Source of the DNA: Sphingobium sp.
Lineage (GTDB): Bacteria; Pseudomonadota; Alphaproteobacteria; Sphingomonadales; Sphingomonadaceae
Direction: 5' to 3'
Length of the DNA stretch: 64,000 nucleotides
Assembly: GCA_023266575.1 (NCBI GenBank)
Contig: JAHFPV010000016.1
Span: 22,122 to 86,121, forward strand
In this document: piece by piece, positions 8,243 through 17,988 of the stretch
How the letters are laid out: each line of letters starts with the position of its first letter
Position numbering within the stretch: position 1 is the first letter of the stretch
The notes under the pieces: model-generated
Told to the model about the DNA's origin: nothing
Database searches by the model: none
The model's input: the letters and a program-made list of their open reading frames with translations, nothing else
Position numbers and translations under genes: made by a program

Positions 8243-9308
8243 GGACGAAGCCTCCGAACATGTACTTCGTCGCTTCCGCACCAAGCGCGAGCGTTCGGGT
8301 GCCGCGCGGCAGTCCTCTCGCCCTCAATTCGGCAAGCGCGATCCAGATCGCGGCCGATCCCGTGTTACCAAGGCGATCGGCATTGACGAAGAAGCGCTCC
8401 TCGGGTTGCCCAAGATGGCGCGCCAGAAGCGTGCCGACCTTGCCGCTAGCCTGATGGGGAATGATCCAGTCCACGTCGCCAAGCGCGAGCCCTTGGCTCA
8501 TCGCCGCTGCGATGCCCGCTTCGAAGAGCTCGGCACCGCCGCGTAGCACGGCCGAGAAGTCATGCTCGAAGCCGAGTGGTCCCCGACTATTGTTGCCGGG
8601 CGCGGCCGAGCCGCCATTGCGCATCTGCAAGCCGGGACTGCGATCGAGCCCGATTGAGCCGAACCAGGCGGCACTCAGACGATCGGCACCAGGCGCTGGC
8701 GGTCCAAGGACAATCGCTCCGGCGCCGTCGCCCATCTGGACGAGGTTCACTATCTGGCCAGCTTCATCGGCGAGCGCCGTAAGGTCGAGGAATACGGACC
8801 CGGTCTCCGAACCGACAATTGCGACGGGCCGGGCATTTGGGGCAGACAGCAGGCCCATGGCGATCATCAGCGCATTGGCGAAGCCGGTACATGCCTGGCG
8901 CAGCTCGACATGTGGCCCGCGATACCCCAGCCGATCGGCAACGAAGGTGATATTGCCGGGGAGAGGTTGCGCCGGCGTCGCTGTGTGGCCGATCAGATAG
9001 CCGAGATCGCTTACCTGGAGGCCCGCATCGTTCAACGCCGCGCCAATGGCTCGCGCGGCGAGCGTCGGATTGTCCGCGCCTTCGCAAAGCGCGTCTATAC
9101 GCGCCGACCAGCTTCGGCCGACATGGCGCGTTCGAATGCCGAGACGATCGGCAACGGTTTTCGCAAGCGACCGCTGGCGTCCTTCAAGGCCAGCCTGATC
9201 CAGCAGGCGTTCTGTCGCGACCGCCGGGCCCGGGAGCGCGATGCCGGTTCCAAGCACTGCGGCTACCCGGTGAGAAAACCAGGTTTCCGGCGGAACGAGC
9301 CGATCCAT
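8229..9308 (-). CDS. 3-oxoacyl-ACP synthase III (FabH)-like condensing enzyme
   Basis: A 359-residue thiolase-fold enzyme with an intact triad: Cys140 in RQACTGFA, His285 in IIPHQAS and Asn315 in RLGNTGSA. It starts at 9308 in a TGATG overlap with the di-iron gene. KAS III enzymes condense an acyl-CoA with malonyl-ACP or transfer acyl groups. Location in a metal-response operon, away from fab genes, points to a specialised product rather than housekeeping fatty acid synthesis. Fold and triad are visible in the sequence; substrate and product are unknown. Confidence 0.85.
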   Translation of the reverse strand: MDRLVPPETWFSHRVAAVLGTGIALPGPAVATERLLDQAGLEGRQRSLAKTVADRLGIRTRHVGRSWSARIDALCEGADNPTLAARAIGAALNDAGLQVSDLGYLIGHTATPAQPLPGNITFVADRLGYRGPHVELRQACTGFANALMIAMGLLSAPNARPVAIVGSETGSVFLDLTALADEAGQIVNLVQMGDGAGAIVLGPPAPGADRLSAAWFGSIGLDRSPGLQMRNGGSAAPGNNSRGPLGFEHDFSAVLRGGAELFEAGIAAAMSQGLALGDVDWIIPHQASGKVGTLLARHLGQPEERFFVNADRLGNTGSAAIWIALAELRARGLPRGTRTLALGAEATKYMFGGFVHESA

Positions 9309-10009
9309 CAGCGATACAGGCCGGCAGGGATTCGCGCGAGATCGGCGCGTAGCCAGCGTGGATCGAAAGCAAGCGCCTCGAACGCATCGCCAGCTTGCTC
9401 GAGCAGGACGGCGAGGGCTTCGCGAACATGCACGCCGACGCAAACGAGCGTAGCTTCGTCAGCTCGATCACATACGAGATGTCGCGTGAGCCGGACATGG
9501 CCCGCTTCGTCGCGTGCAATGCGGCGTAATATGCCGGTGATCACCGGATCGGCCGATAACGGAGTGCCCGGGCGCAGCAATCGCGACAATATGAGGCAGA
9601 CTGCGGAATCGAGTGCCGTGATCCGCGCCAGCCGCATGATATGATCGCCGCGGCCGAGCTCGAGATGGAAGCGCCTCGAAATGGTGCGCAACCGCGTTGC
9701 GTCGGGCGGCGGGGGCAACCCTGCCATAAGTGAAGCGATCAAACCATCATGAACCCGTTCTTCGTCGGCGATCAACCTGAGCGCCGCAATGCCCGCGACG
9801 TCTGCTATCCCCGAATCGGCGAGGCTGCCGAACGCGAGTCCGGCCGCCTCCTCACCGCACCCCAGAACTGGCAGCAACTCGGCCAAGGCCGCTGCGGCGC
9901 GGTCCGGTAAACTCGACTGGATCGGCGAGAATTGTGGACGCGCGGCTGATCCGAAGCAGCGCTGGCTCATTGGCGAGCCGCTCGGGGGGCTCTTGTCGAC
10001 AGCGGTCAC
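9308..10009 (-). CDS. Ferritin-like (putative di-iron) protein
   Basis: A 233-residue, mostly helical protein. Carboxylate/histidine ligands occur in ferritin order: a GEE pair near residue 53, ExxH in ADEERVHD (84-87), an acidic residue near 134 in ITALDSAV, and ExxH in ARDEAGHVR (168-171). This is the pattern of ferritin-like di-iron oxidases. It lies 13 bp after the CBS gene and overlaps the ketoacyl synthase start. An oxygenase/desaturase-type tailoring step or metal sensing are both possible. I do not recognise a named family. Confidence 0.6.
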   Translation of the reverse strand: MTAVDKSPPSGSPMSQRCFGSAARPQFSPIQSSLPDRAAAALAELLPVLGCGEEAAGLAFGSLADSGIADVAGIAALRLIADEERVHDGLIASLMAGLPPPPDATRLRTISRRFHLELGRGDHIMRLARITALDSAVCLILSRLLRPGTPLSADPVITGILRRIARDEAGHVRLTRHLVCDRADEATLVCVGVHVREALAVLLEQAGDAFEALAFDPRWLRADLARIPAGLYR

Positions 10010-10022
10010 AGGCCACGCGCCG

Positions 10023-10463
10023 TCAGGCCGCAGTGCGCCAACGCGCGATATCCTGAAGAACGAGGTTCTCCTGGATTTTCTCGTCGAGACGAAACTTCAG
10101 CACATCGCCGATGCTGAGAATCCCGACCAGCTTGTCCTCGTCGATCACGAGCGCGTGCCTCGCGCGCAGATGCGTCATGGCCGTCGTGACAACGTTTAGC
10201 GTGTCCGTCGAACGCACCGCCAGTGGTTCCTTGACCATGATGTCCTGCACCTTACGGTGCGGAGCATCGCTGCCCCACCGGGCGACAGCGGCGGTGAGTT
10301 CGCGCTCCGATATCAGACCGTTCATGTTGCCGGCGGCGTCTTCGACGACGAGCGCGCCGATGCCGGAGGAGGACATGAGACCTGCGGCCGCCGATAGTGT
10401 TGCCGTCATGATGATCTGATGAACATTGCTCGATTTGTTATTGAGTACGTCGCGCACAAGCAT
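10023..10463 (-). CDS. Tandem CBS-domain protein
   Basis: A 146-residue protein made of two CBS domains (VRDVLNNK start, GIGALVVEDAAGNMNGLISERELT, then VQDIMVKEPLAV with ARHALVIDEDKLVGILSIGDVLKF). Such stand-alone pairs bind adenine nucleotides and regulate partners, as in stress proteins like Hrp1. The start at 10463 is chosen because AGAGAGGA sits just upstream; a start at 10511 would lie on the expected transcription start of promoter P4. It opens the operon that continues with the di-iron protein, KAS III and ABC exporter. Confidence 0.88.
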   Translation of the reverse strand: MLVRDVLNNKSSNVHQIIMTATLSAAAGLMSSSGIGALVVEDAAGNMNGLISERELTAAVARWGSDAPHRKVQDIMVKEPLAVRSTDTLNVVTTAMTHLRARHALVIDEDKLVGILSIGDVLKFRLDEKIQENLVLQDIARWRTAA

Positions 10464-10518
10464 TTGACATTCCTCTCTTAAACTAAGCGCTCTCACATTC
10501 GGCGCGCTCAATCAGATA

Positions 10519-10544
10519 TTCGACCGCGCGCTTCTTCCGGTTAC
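10519..10544 (-). promoter_or_regulatory. ECF sigma promoter P4 (GTAACC-N16-CGAA) for the CBS/KAS III/ABC operon
   Basis: Minus strand: GTAACC at 10544-10539 and CGAA at 10522-10519, spacer 16. The -10 box is 56 bp ahead of the CBS start at 10463. It places the six-gene unknown operon under the same sigma factor as the bufferin and cus operons. Confidence 0.75.
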
Positions 10545-10599
10545 GGCTACGGCTCTGGAGGATGACGATTTTGCGTGTGGCGCGTGACGGACCAAGACG

Positions 10600-11595
10600 T
10601 CACCCCGCAGCGATACCGCTGTGCGAACGCCGCGAAATAGTGAGGAGGACCAGTATCGCCGCCGCCATGGCTGCCGCCGCGATCCAGGCATAAGGGCGCA
10701 GGAGGGGCATACCGATCAGCAGCAAGCCGTCGTTGCCGCCGGGAATCAAATCGGCTCCCCAGCCCATCAACGCGCCCCCGACGAGGCAGCGCAGGGCGGT
10801 TCTCACGCTCGGCGATTGCAGGCGGAGCCGGCCACCATGCCACCCGCCGAAGACCGCACCAGCGAAAAGGCTGGCGATCAATATCCACCTTCCGTCACGG
10901 GTGCTGCCGCCGTTGCGTGCGATATCCGCAATAACGTCCGTGTACGCCCAGGGGCCGACCGTCAAAAACATCGCGAGGAAGGTCAGGGCAATTCCGATCG
11001 TGGCAAGGTGCGCGGTCGATGGGTGTGCGACCAGCGGACGTCTGGCGAGTGCTCCTCCGACGCCAAGAGCACGCCATGCAAGCAGCCCGATGATCGGCGC
11101 CAGCAGCCAACCGTGCTCGATCAGGCCAGTCGAGGCACTGAACATGCCCGCCGCCATCATCCGGTGCAGATGAACGAACGCGATATCGCCTGCGAGGATT
11201 CCTATCGGGGTGAAGGCATAGGCCCATTGCCCCGAGCCCAGCCGCGCGACAGTACCAAACGCGCAGGCGCCGTTCACGCAAGCGCCCGCTCCGAACAAAA
11301 GCCCTCCGGCGATTGCCCAGGCCACCGTCGTTGAAGGTTGTGGTACGGTCACCGCGAAACCTGCAAGCCGCGCAATCGCCATCCCACCCGCAACCCAGAT
11401 CGATGCTTCGGCGATTGCGGCGAGGCGAGAGCCTCGTCGCATGTGAAGCAGTTCCTCGATTGCTGCAACGAGGCAGGTGCTCCCGCGCTGGATGGCATAT
11501 CCCATGACGAAGGTGCAAATGGTGCCGAACAAGATTCGATGCGGGGTCAGCGATAGCCCAATCTCGGTAAGTTCGCTCGACCAAGGCATGGCCAT
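10600..11595 (-). CDS. YeeE/YedE-family (TsuA-like) sulfur transport protein
   Basis: A 331-residue membrane protein with about nine helices and the family's conserved cysteine and glycine motifs: RGSTCLVAA, GACVNGACAFGT and LIPGGNDGLLL. TsuA relatives import thiosulfate through a chain of cysteines; others handle selenium or reactive sulfur. It is 73 bp downstream of the TlpA-like gene and probably shares promoter P5 with it and the YHS gene. A sulfur importer in a copper island may feed persulfide or cysteine synthesis; that role is inference. Confidence 0.85.
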   Translation of the reverse strand: MAMPWSSELTEIGLSLTPHRILFGTICTFVMGYAIQRGSTCLVAAIEELLHMRRGSRLAAIAEASIWVAGGMAIARLAGFAVTVPQPSTTVAWAIAGGLLFGAGACVNGACAFGTVARLGSGQWAYAFTPIGILAGDIAFVHLHRMMAAGMFSASTGLIEHGWLLAPIIGLLAWRALGVGGALARRPLVAHPSTAHLATIGIALTFLAMFLTVGPWAYTDVIADIARNGGSTRDGRWILIASLFAGAVFGGWHGGRLRLQSPSVRTALRCLVGGALMGWGADLIPGGNDGLLLIGMPLLRPYAWIAAAAMAAAILVLLTISRRSHSGIAAG

Positions 11596-11668
11596 CGTTC
11601 ATTCGCCTCGATTGCTCTCTCTCTGTGCACCGGGAGCCTACGCGATCCGATATCCGGATCGCTTGCGT

Positions 11669-12184
11669 TCATTGCGTGCGTGCAAGGATCTTGGTCGCCT
11701 CAGGGCCGGTCCAGTCGATGGAGCGCGTCACCCGCTGAACTTCTGCGCCTTTCGCATCGAGGATAACGGAATATGGCATCCCGAGTGCGCCGTAGTTCTG
11801 GACGGCCGCGAGAGAAGCGAACGCCAGGCGCAAGTGCGGACGGGTGTTGCCGAAGGCAGCCTTGCCCATGCGAGAATCCTCGTCGACCGAGGCGGCGATC
11901 ACGATCAGTTTGCCAGTTCGCGCTGCAGCAAGCCGTTCGAGACTCGCCAGTTCTGCCCGGCAGGGTACGCACCAACTCGCCCAGAAATTGACGATGACGG
12001 CATGACCGCGGAGCGACTGTAGCTTGATTGTCCGGCCCTTGTCCGCAACTAGCGCCGGGAATGCCGCTGGTCCGGCACGGTCCGGCCTTAACCGGGCGTT
12101 CGCCGAAACACCGCCGACCCCGAGCAACGTCAAGATGAGCAGGCACTGGCCAATTGAAAGCGAGACAATGCCTCGCCCGCTCAC
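11669..12184 (-). CDS. TlpA/ResA-like periplasmic thiol-disulfide oxidoreductase
   Basis: A 171-residue protein with an N-terminal membrane anchor or signal (GQCLLILTLLGVGGVSA) and the active site WASWCVPC in a thioredoxin fold (AVIVNFWASW, GMPYSVILD with the cis-proline). Translation begins at a GTG overlapping the YHS stop as GTGA, so the two are translationally coupled. It probably depends on the CcdA-type protein for electrons. A copper chaperone role, as shown for some TlpA proteins, is possible but not shown here. Confidence 0.87.
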   Translation of the reverse strand: MSGRGIVSLSIGQCLLILTLLGVGGVSANARLRPDRAGPAAFPALVADKGRTIKLQSLRGHAVIVNFWASWCVPCRAELASLERLAAARTGKLIVIAASVDEDSRMGKAAFGNTRPHLRLAFASLAAVQNYGALGMPYSVILDAKGAEVQRVTRSIDWTGPEATKILARTQ

Positions 12185-12672
12185 TGCGCCTCGTCTTTCA
12201 CCGTGGGCCAGTTCTGCTCAGCGCGCTGGATGGTGCCTGGCACGTCCTTGTTGAACAGCGCCTGCGCCTTCTCATTGAAATTCACATAGAGCCTGCCGTT
12301 GACGACGCGGCCGGTCTCTGGATCGGCATCGACCTTTTCGCCAAAGGAAGTTCCGATCGCGCAGAAACCACCAAATTGCGGCACATATTTTGCCGGATCG
12401 GCCATGAACTGCTGGCGATGCTCCTCGCTCGCGAAAAGATAGCGGGCTCCGTCAAAGCTCGCATCGAGGCTGGCGAGTCCTTTCGTCGGCGTGCCGGTAT
12501 CGAAATAGGCGACAGGATCATAACCGCGCATCGCGAGGCCATCTTGGTCGACGTTCACGGCCAAGGTTGAACCTGGCACGGTCGCGTGCACGGCGGTCGA
12601 GGATAGGAGAGCCGACGGCGCAGAAACTGCAAGCAACGCAGCTGCTAAAGAACGAAAACCAACGCGCAACAT
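12181..12672 (-). CDS. Secreted YHS-domain protein
   Basis: A 163-residue protein. The start at 12672 follows GGAG with good spacing and opens a signal peptide (SLAAALLAVSAPSALLSSTAVHA); a longer frame to 12867 would run through promoter P5 and is rejected. The YHS-like domain spans GYDPVAYFDTGTPTKG, LFASEEHRQQFMADPAKYVPQFGGFCA and VNFNEKAQALF. YHS domains are often found with copper ATPases and heavy-metal systems. It is the first gene of the YHS-TlpA-YeeE operon. Confidence 0.87.
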   Translation of the reverse strand: MLRVGFRSLAAALLAVSAPSALLSSTAVHATVPGSTLAVNVDQDGLAMRGYDPVAYFDTGTPTKGLASLDASFDGARYLFASEEHRQQFMADPAKYVPQFGGFCAIGTSFGEKVDADPETGRVVNGRLYVNFNEKAQALFNKDVPGTIQRAEQNWPTVKDEAQ

Positions 12673-12718
12673 ATATCCGTCTCCCATTTGTTCGGACCCT
12701 GAGGTGATCCGAGATGAG

Positions 12719-12744
12719 TTCGACGGCATGACGGTCCCGGTTAC
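12719..12744 (-). promoter_or_regulatory. ECF sigma promoter P5 (GTAACC-N16-CGAA) for the YHS/TlpA/YeeE operon
   Basis: Minus strand: GTAACC at 12744-12739 (with CT before it) and CGAA at 12722-12719, spacer 16. The -10 box lies 47 bp upstream of the YHS start at 12672. Confidence 0.75.
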
Positions 12745-13044
12745 AGGTTCCGCGATTATTTCACGACGAATCGCGCGCGATTGCAGCTGTTTTTGCCAAC
12801 GAGCCAACCCCGAGGTCGGGCGACGGTGGGGACGTGTTGGCTCCGCCGATGAATGTAGCGCCGGCAATGGTCACCCTGCTGGTTGCGGCGCTTTCTCTGT
12901 CGGCCAGCACTCCTGATTCCTCGGGGCGCCGTCGGTCCTAGGATGGCAGCTTGGGTTGCAATCCGTTACCCAGCGCAAACGACCATCAGTAGCGCGGCCC
13001 GCCGGAATCTGTCCGGCCATCGCCGTAGCGCTCGATGCAAGACG
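12745..13044. other. Intergenic region between P5 and direct repeat A
   Basis: The gap between the YHS promoter and the end of cusF (to 13268) contains no frame with a credible start or domain. Apart from repeat A at 13045-13138 I see nothing recognisable. Short open frames on the plus strand here are uncoupled from any signal. Confidence 0.5.
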
Positions 13045-13138
13045 TAACGGTCGGCGACGGCGCGCGGCGCTTCGTGACGGCTCTAAAGTAATACGAACGG
13101 CGAGATATATTCGTCACGCTTATCCGGCGCGGCGCACC
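13045..13138 (+). repeat. Direct repeat A (94 bp), distal flank of the cus operon
   Basis: Aligns without gaps to 20236-20329 at about 69 of 94 positions by hand count. The best-conserved core is GAACGGCGA(G/C)ATATATTCGTCA, followed by TCCGGCGCGG. It sits just beyond the 3' end of the cus operon, while its partner sits beyond the 5' end, in the same orientation. Confidence 0.7.
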
Positions 13139-13268
13139 AAACACCGCCGTCTGCCGTCGTGTTGTGCCCGTGAGCCGCCTACGCTTCGATCATCATAGTA
13201 GGTGCGGCGGCTTGAGCCGGGCCTGTGCGGCAGGTCTGAAAATCCTTCGCGTTGGCAGAGCGGTCGGC

Positions 13269-13613
13269 TCATTCCTTGCGGATCGAGGTCAACCGGCCGG
13301 CTTGCCCGTCCCACTGAAACGAGAATGCCACCTTGTCGCCAACGGCCAGGCCCTGCGCCATCGCGGCATTGCCCGCGAACGTCATCGTCATCGCCGGCCA
13401 TTTCAGTTCCGCGACGGGGCCATGATCGAGCGTGATCTGGCCGGTGGCGGCGTCAATCGCGGTGATCGTTCCAACGCCGTTCGCCTGTTTGGACTCACCG
13501 GACATCGCTATGTTGGACATGGCATCCGACTTGGTTGCCTGGCCGGTCGAGGCGGACTGTCCGCAGGCTGCCAGCGGAATGGCGAATAGTGCGGCGATAA
13601 ACGGAATTTTCAT
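13269..13613 (-). CDS. cusF: CusF-like periplasmic copper-binding lipoprotein
   Basis: A 114-residue protein starting at the ATG that overlaps the cusA stop (TGATG). The signal peptide ends in a lipobox-like LAACGQ. The CusF domain contains the Cu(I)/Ag(I) site: His in LDHGPVAE and the Trp-Met-Met set in KWPAMTMTF. It hands metal to CusB/CusA in the periplasm. It is the last gene of the cus operon and lies before repeat A. A longer frame starting at 14294 is an artefact of reading back into cusA. Confidence 0.92.
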   Translation of the reverse strand: MKIPFIAALFAIPLAACGQSASTGQATKSDAMSNIAMSGESKQANGVGTITAIDAATGQITLDHGPVAELKWPAMTMTFAGNAAMAQGLAVGDKVAFSFQWDGQAGRLTSIRKE

Positions 13614-16600
13614 CACGTCGGGTCTCCTTGGGTTGCAACGGGTGAAGCGGCGCTGCGGCGCATCAGCAGGTAGGCGGCCGGGATCACGAACATCGAGAGC
13701 AGGGGCGCGGTCAGCATCCCGCCGATCATCGGCGCGGCGATGCGGCTCATCACTTCCGATCCGGTGCCGGTGCCGAGCAGGATCGGCAGCAGGCCGGCGA
13801 GGATGACCGCCACCGTCATTGCCTTGGGCCGGACGCGCAGTAAGGCGCCTTCGCGGACCGCTTCTTCGACTTTGCCGGCATCGGGCGCAGCGCCACGATC
13901 GGCGAGCGCGTGTTTCAGATAGATCAGCATCACCACACCGAACTCGGCGGACACGCCGGCGAGCGCGATGAACCCCACCGCGGTCGCGACCGATTGGTTG
14001 TAGCCGAGCAGGTAGAGCAGCCACACCCCGCCGGTCAGCGCGAACGGCAAGGTCGCCATGATAAGCGCCGCCTCGTCCAATCGCCGGAACGTCAGGTAGA
14101 GCAGCAGGAAGATGATCGCGAGGGTCGCGGGCACGACGATCTTCAAGCGTTGCGTGGCGCGTTCGAGAAACTCGAACTGGCCGGTATAGGCAACGCTGAT
14201 TCCCGGCGGCAGCGCGACCCTGGCCGAGACCGCGCGTTGCAGATCGCCGACCATATCGGTCAGCGCGCGGCCGCGGGCATCGACATATATCCACGTCGCC
14301 GGGCGACCATTCTCGCTGCGCAGCATCGGCGGGCCCGAGACGATGCGGACATCGGCGACGGTGCCGAGCGTGATTTGCTGACGCGAGGGCGTCAGGATCG
14401 GCAGGTTGACGATCTTGTCCGGACTGTCGCGTAGCTCGCGCGGGTAGCGCAGGCTGATCGGGTAGCGTGCCAGCCCCTCGACTGTCTCGCCGATTACAGC
14501 GCCGCCGATCGCGCCCGACACCACCTCCTGCACATCGGCGACGTTCATGCCGTAGCGCGCAGCGGCGGCGCGATTGACCTGGACGTCGATATAGCGGCCG
14601 CCGCTCAGCCGTTCGGCCAGCGCCGAACTGACCCCCGGCACGGTCTTTGCCACGGCCTCGATCTTCTGCGCGACCTGATCGATCTGGCCGAGATCGGCGC
14701 CCGACACCTTGATCCCGATCGGACTCTTGATGCCGGTTGCCAGCATGTCGATGCGGTTGCGGATCGGCGGTATCCAGAAATTGGCGAGGCCGGGCACCTT
14801 CACGGTGCGGTCAAGTTCCTCGACCAATTTGTCCTGCGTCATCCCCGCACGCCATTGGTTCTTCGGCTTGAACCGGATCGTCGTCTCGAACATTTCGAGG
14901 GGGGCGGGATCGGTCGCGGTATCGGCGCGGCCCGCCTTGCCGAACACGCTCTCGACCTCAGGCACAGTCTTGATCAGCCGGTCGGTCTGCTGGAGCAGCA
15001 GCCCGGCCTTCGCGGTCGAGATACCGGGCAGCGCGGACGGCATGTAGAGCAGGTCGCCCTCGTTCATCTGCGGCATGAACTCGCCGCCGGTCTGGCTGAT
15101 CGGCCATAGGCTGGAAGCGAAGACCAGTCCGGCGATCAACAGTGCCTGCTTCGGCCGTGCCAGCACCCAATCGAGCGCCGGGCGATAGGCGTGCGACAAC
15201 CAGCGGTTGACCGGGTTCACTTCCTCGCCCGGAATCCGCCCGCGGATGAGCCACCCCATCAGCACCGGCACGAGCGTGATCGACAGAATCGCCGCAGCCG
15301 CCATCGCATAGGTCTTGGTGAAAGCGAGCGGGGCGAACAGCCGCCCCTCCTGGCCCTGAAGTGAGAAGATCGGGATGAAGGAAAAGGTGATGATCAATAG
15401 CGAGAGGAACAGCGCCGGCCCGACCTCGGCGGCGGCATCGGTAATGACGCGCCAGCGCTCCGGTCCGGCCAGTTCGGTATCGGGATGATCGTGCGCCCAG
15501 CGTTCGAGGTGCTTGTGGGCATTCTCGATCATCACGACGGCGGCATCGACCATCGCGCCGATCGCGATCGCGATCCCGCCAAGCGACATGATGTTGGCGT
15601 TGACACCCTGCACCCGCATCACGACGAAGGCGGCGAGGATGCCAAGCGGCAAAGTCAGGATCGCGACCAGTGCCGAGCGAACGTGCCAGAGGAACAGCGC
15701 GCAGACGAGCGCGACGACCAAAAACTCCTCGAACAATTTGCCCGTGAGATTATCGACCGCGCGGTCGATCAGCCCCGAGCGATCGTAGGTGGTGACGATC
15801 TCGACCCCCGGCGGCACGCTCTTCTTCAATTCGTCGAGCTTCGCCTTGACGCCCTCGATCACCTCGCGCGCGTTCTTGCCCTGGCGCATGACGATCACGC
15901 CGCCCGCGACCTCGCCCTGGCCGTTCAGTTCGGCGACGCCGCGGCGCATGTCGGGGCCGATCTGGACCGTCGCGACATCGCTCAGCAGAACGGGAACGCC
16001 TCCGGTGGCGGTGCGGATCGGCACGCTGCGGAAATCGTCGAGCGACGAGAGGTAGCCGGTCGCGCGAACGATATATTCCGCCTCCGACATCTCGACGATC
16101 GAGCCGCCGGTCTCCGAATTGGCGCGCTTGAGCGCCTCGCTCACTTCGGCTTGGGTGATGCCGTAGGAGATCAGCTTCTGCGGATCGAGCAGCACCTGAT
16201 ACTGCTTGACCATGCCGCCGATGCTCGCGACCTCGGCCACGCCGGGGACGGATTTCAGCTCGTAGCGCAGGAACCAGTCCTGCAATGATCGCAGTTGCTG
16301 CAAGTCCTGCCGACCGGTCCTGTCGACCAGCGCATATTCGTAGATCCAGCCCACCCCGGTCGCGTCGGGGCCGATCGAGGCCGTCGCGCCGGGGGGCAGG
16401 CGGCCCTGCACCTGGCTCAGATATTCGAGCACCCGGCTGCGCGCCCAATACAGGTCGGTCCCGTCGTCGAACAGCACATAGACGAAGCTGTCGCCGACGA
16501 ACGAATAACCGCGCACCACCCGCGCGCCCGGCACCGACAGCATCGTCGTCGCGAGCGGATAGGTAACTTGATTTTCGACAATCTGCGGCGCCTGCCCCGG

Positions 16601-16759
16601 ATAGGACGTGCGGATGATGACCTGCACGTCGGACAGATCAGGCAAGGCATCGACCGGCGTGGTCCGCATCGCGCCGATGCCGATCGCCACTAGAACCAAG
16701 GCCGCCAGAACCACGGCCATGCGCGCCTTGACCGATGCATGGATTATCCGCGCGATCAT
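13613..16759 (-). CDS. cusA: CusA-type heavy-metal RND efflux pump
   Basis: A 1048-residue RND transporter of the heavy-metal (HME) class. It has the N-terminal helix and porter domain ([20 protein letters not shown]), the central transmembrane block with [20 protein letters not shown] carrying the proton-relay acidic residue, and methionines in the metal-path regions ([31 protein letters not shown]). It takes Cu(I)/Ag(I) from the periplasm or membrane and passes it to the CusB-CusC conduit. Flanked by overlapping cusB and cusF. Full length and intact. Confidence 0.95.
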   Translation of the reverse strand: MIARIIHASVKARMAVVLAALVLVAIGIGAMRTTPVDALPDLSDVQVIIRTSYPGQAPQIVENQVTYPLATTMLSVPGARVVRGYSFVGDSFVYVLFDDGTDLYWARSRVLEYLSQVQGRLPPGATASIGPDATGVGWIYEYALVDRTGRQDLQQLRSLQDWFLRYELKSVPGVAEVASIGGMVKQYQVLLDPQKLISYGITQAEVSEALKRANSETGGSIVEMSEAEYIVRATGYLSSLDDFRSVPIRTATGGVPVLLSDVATVQIGPDMRRGVAELNGQGEVAGGVIVMRQGKNAREVIEGVKAKLDELKKSVPPGVEIVTTYDRSGLIDRAVDNLTGKLFEEFLVVALVCALFLWHVRSALVAILTLPLGILAAFVVMRVQGVNANIMSLGGIAIAIGAMVDAAVVMIENAHKHLERWAHDHPDTELAGPERWRVITDAAAEVGPALFLSLLIITFSFIPIFSLQGQEGRLFAPLAFTKTYAMAAAAILSITLVPVLMGWLIRGRIPGEEVNPVNRWLSHAYRPALDWVLARPKQALLIAGLVFASSLWPISQTGGEFMPQMNEGDLLYMPSALPGISTAKAGLLLQQTDRLIKTVPEVESVFGKAGRADTATDPAPLEMFETTIRFKPKNQWRAGMTQDKLVEELDRTVKVPGLANFWIPPIRNRIDMLATGIKSPIGIKVSGADLGQIDQVAQKIEAVAKTVPGVSSALAERLSGGRYIDVQVNRAAAARYGMNVADVQEVVSGAIGGAVIGETVEGLARYPISLRYPRELRDSPDKIVNLPILTPSRQQITLGTVADVRIVSGPPMLRSENGRPATWIYVDARGRALTDMVGDLQRAVSARVALPPGISVAYTGQFEFLERATQRLKIVVPATLAIIFLLLYLTFRRLDEAALIMATLPFALTGGVWLLYLLGYNQSVATAVGFIALAGVSAEFGVVMLIYLKHALADRGAAPDAGKVEEAVREGALLRVRPKAMTVAVILAGLLPILLGTGTGSEVMSRIAAPMIGGMLTAPLLSMFVIPAAYLLMRRSAASPVATQGDPT

Positions 16760-17988
16760 TTCGCTGCGCCGATCGCGCGAACCGGGATGCCCGTCAGGCT
16801 CGCTTCGGAATCGAGCAGGAACTGCCCCGATGCGACGACCTTTTCGCCCGGCGCCAGACCGGCGAGAATTTCGGTCTGGCCGCCCGCATCGCGCCCGACC
16901 CGCACTTCGGCGGGATGATAGCGCCCGTCGCCGGTCGCCAGCATGACCAGTGTGCGTGTGCCGGTGCGGATCACCGCCTCGCTCGGCACGAGCAGGGCTG
17001 GCCGCGCATCGCCGCCGAGCGCGACGCTGGCGAACATGCCGGGCCGCAGGCGCCCGCTGCGATTGGCGAGTTCGATCCGCACGGTGAGCGTGCGGCTGTC
17101 GGCCTGCGCGGTCGGCAGGATCGCGATCACGCGCCCGCTAAACGGCTCGCCCGGAAAGCCGGTCAGCGTCGCGGTCGCCGTCTGGCCGACGCGAACGTCG
17201 CCGGTGCGCGCCTCGGGCACGGCGGCGTTGAGCCAGACCGTGTCGAGGCCGCTGACCTGCGCGAGCGTCTGCCCCATTGCCAGCGTCACTCCGGCGCGCG
17301 CGTCGAGCGATTGGATCACCCCCGAAATCGGCGTGGTGATCGTCACGACGCCGTTCGGCCGCCCGCTGCGCTCGACGCTGCTGATTAGCCCGTCGGACAT
17401 GCCCATCAACCGCAAGCGTTGCCGCGCCGCCGCAGTCAGGTCGGGCTTACCGAGGCGCTTGACGCTTAGGAACTCGGTCTGCGCACCGCCCCATTCGGGC
17501 AGCAGCAGCGTCGCGATCGGTGCGCCAGCGCGCACCACGTCGCCCGGCGCGCGGGCATAGACGCGCTGCACGAACCCGCCCGATCGCGCCTGGATGATCG
17601 CAACATCGCGCTGGTTGAAATCGATCGTGCCGGTGACGTCGAGCGCGCTGGCGAGACTGCCCATCGTCGCCGCAACCGCTCGAATGCCCAGGCTCTGCCG
17701 TGCGGCGGGATCGACGCTGACGCCCGGCGCGGCGCCGCCCGCTGCGCCATCGGCGTATTTGGGGACGAGCTGCATGTCCATGAACGGCGATTTGCCCGGC
17801 TTGTCGAACTTCTGATTGGGGAACATCGGATCATAGTAATAGAGCGGCGCCGAGCCGCCCGCGCTTGCCGGTGTAAGCGGCGCTTCATTGGCGCTCTGAC
17901 CCAGCCAGTATCCGCCTCCGCCGGCGACGATCGCCGCCAGCAGGACCGCGCCGCGCCAGCGTGCAGCCTGGGTGCTCGAAAGCGTCAT
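16756..17988 (-). CDS. cusB: CusB-type periplasmic adaptor with heavy-metal-binding domain
   Basis: A 410-residue membrane-fusion protein. After an N-terminal membrane anchor ([17 protein letters not shown]) comes a heavy-metal-binding domain ([18 protein letters not shown] then [11 protein letters not shown]), then barrel-sandwich hybrid and beta-barrel segments ([33 protein letters not shown]). It overlaps cusC and cusA by four bases each. It links the RND pump to the outer-membrane channel and can accept metal from CusF. Confidence 0.94.
   Translation of the reverse strand: MTLSSTQAARWRGAVLLAAIVAGGGGYWLGQSANEAPLTPASAGGSAPLYYYDPMFPNQKFDKPGKSPFMDMQLVPKYADGAAGGAAPGVSVDPAARQSLGIRAVAATMGSLASALDVTGTIDFNQRDVAIIQARSGGFVQRVYARAPGDVVRAGAPIATLLLPEWGGAQTEFLSVKRLGKPDLTAAARQRLRLMGMSDGLISSVERSGRPNGVVTITTPISGVIQSLDARAGVTLAMGQTLAQVSGLDTVWLNAAVPEARTGDVRVGQTATATLTGFPGEPFSGRVIAILPTAQADSRTLTVRIELANRSGRLRPGMFASVALGGDARPALLVPSEAVIRTGTRTLVMLATGDGRYHPAEVRVGRDAGGQTEILAGLAPGEKVVASGQFLLDSEASLTGIPVRAIGAAK

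Noticed and set aside
8229-9308. KAS III-like gene as housekeeping fabH
   Set aside because: It lies in a metal-response operon without plsX, acpP or other fatty acid genes, so a specialised role is more likely, although unproven.
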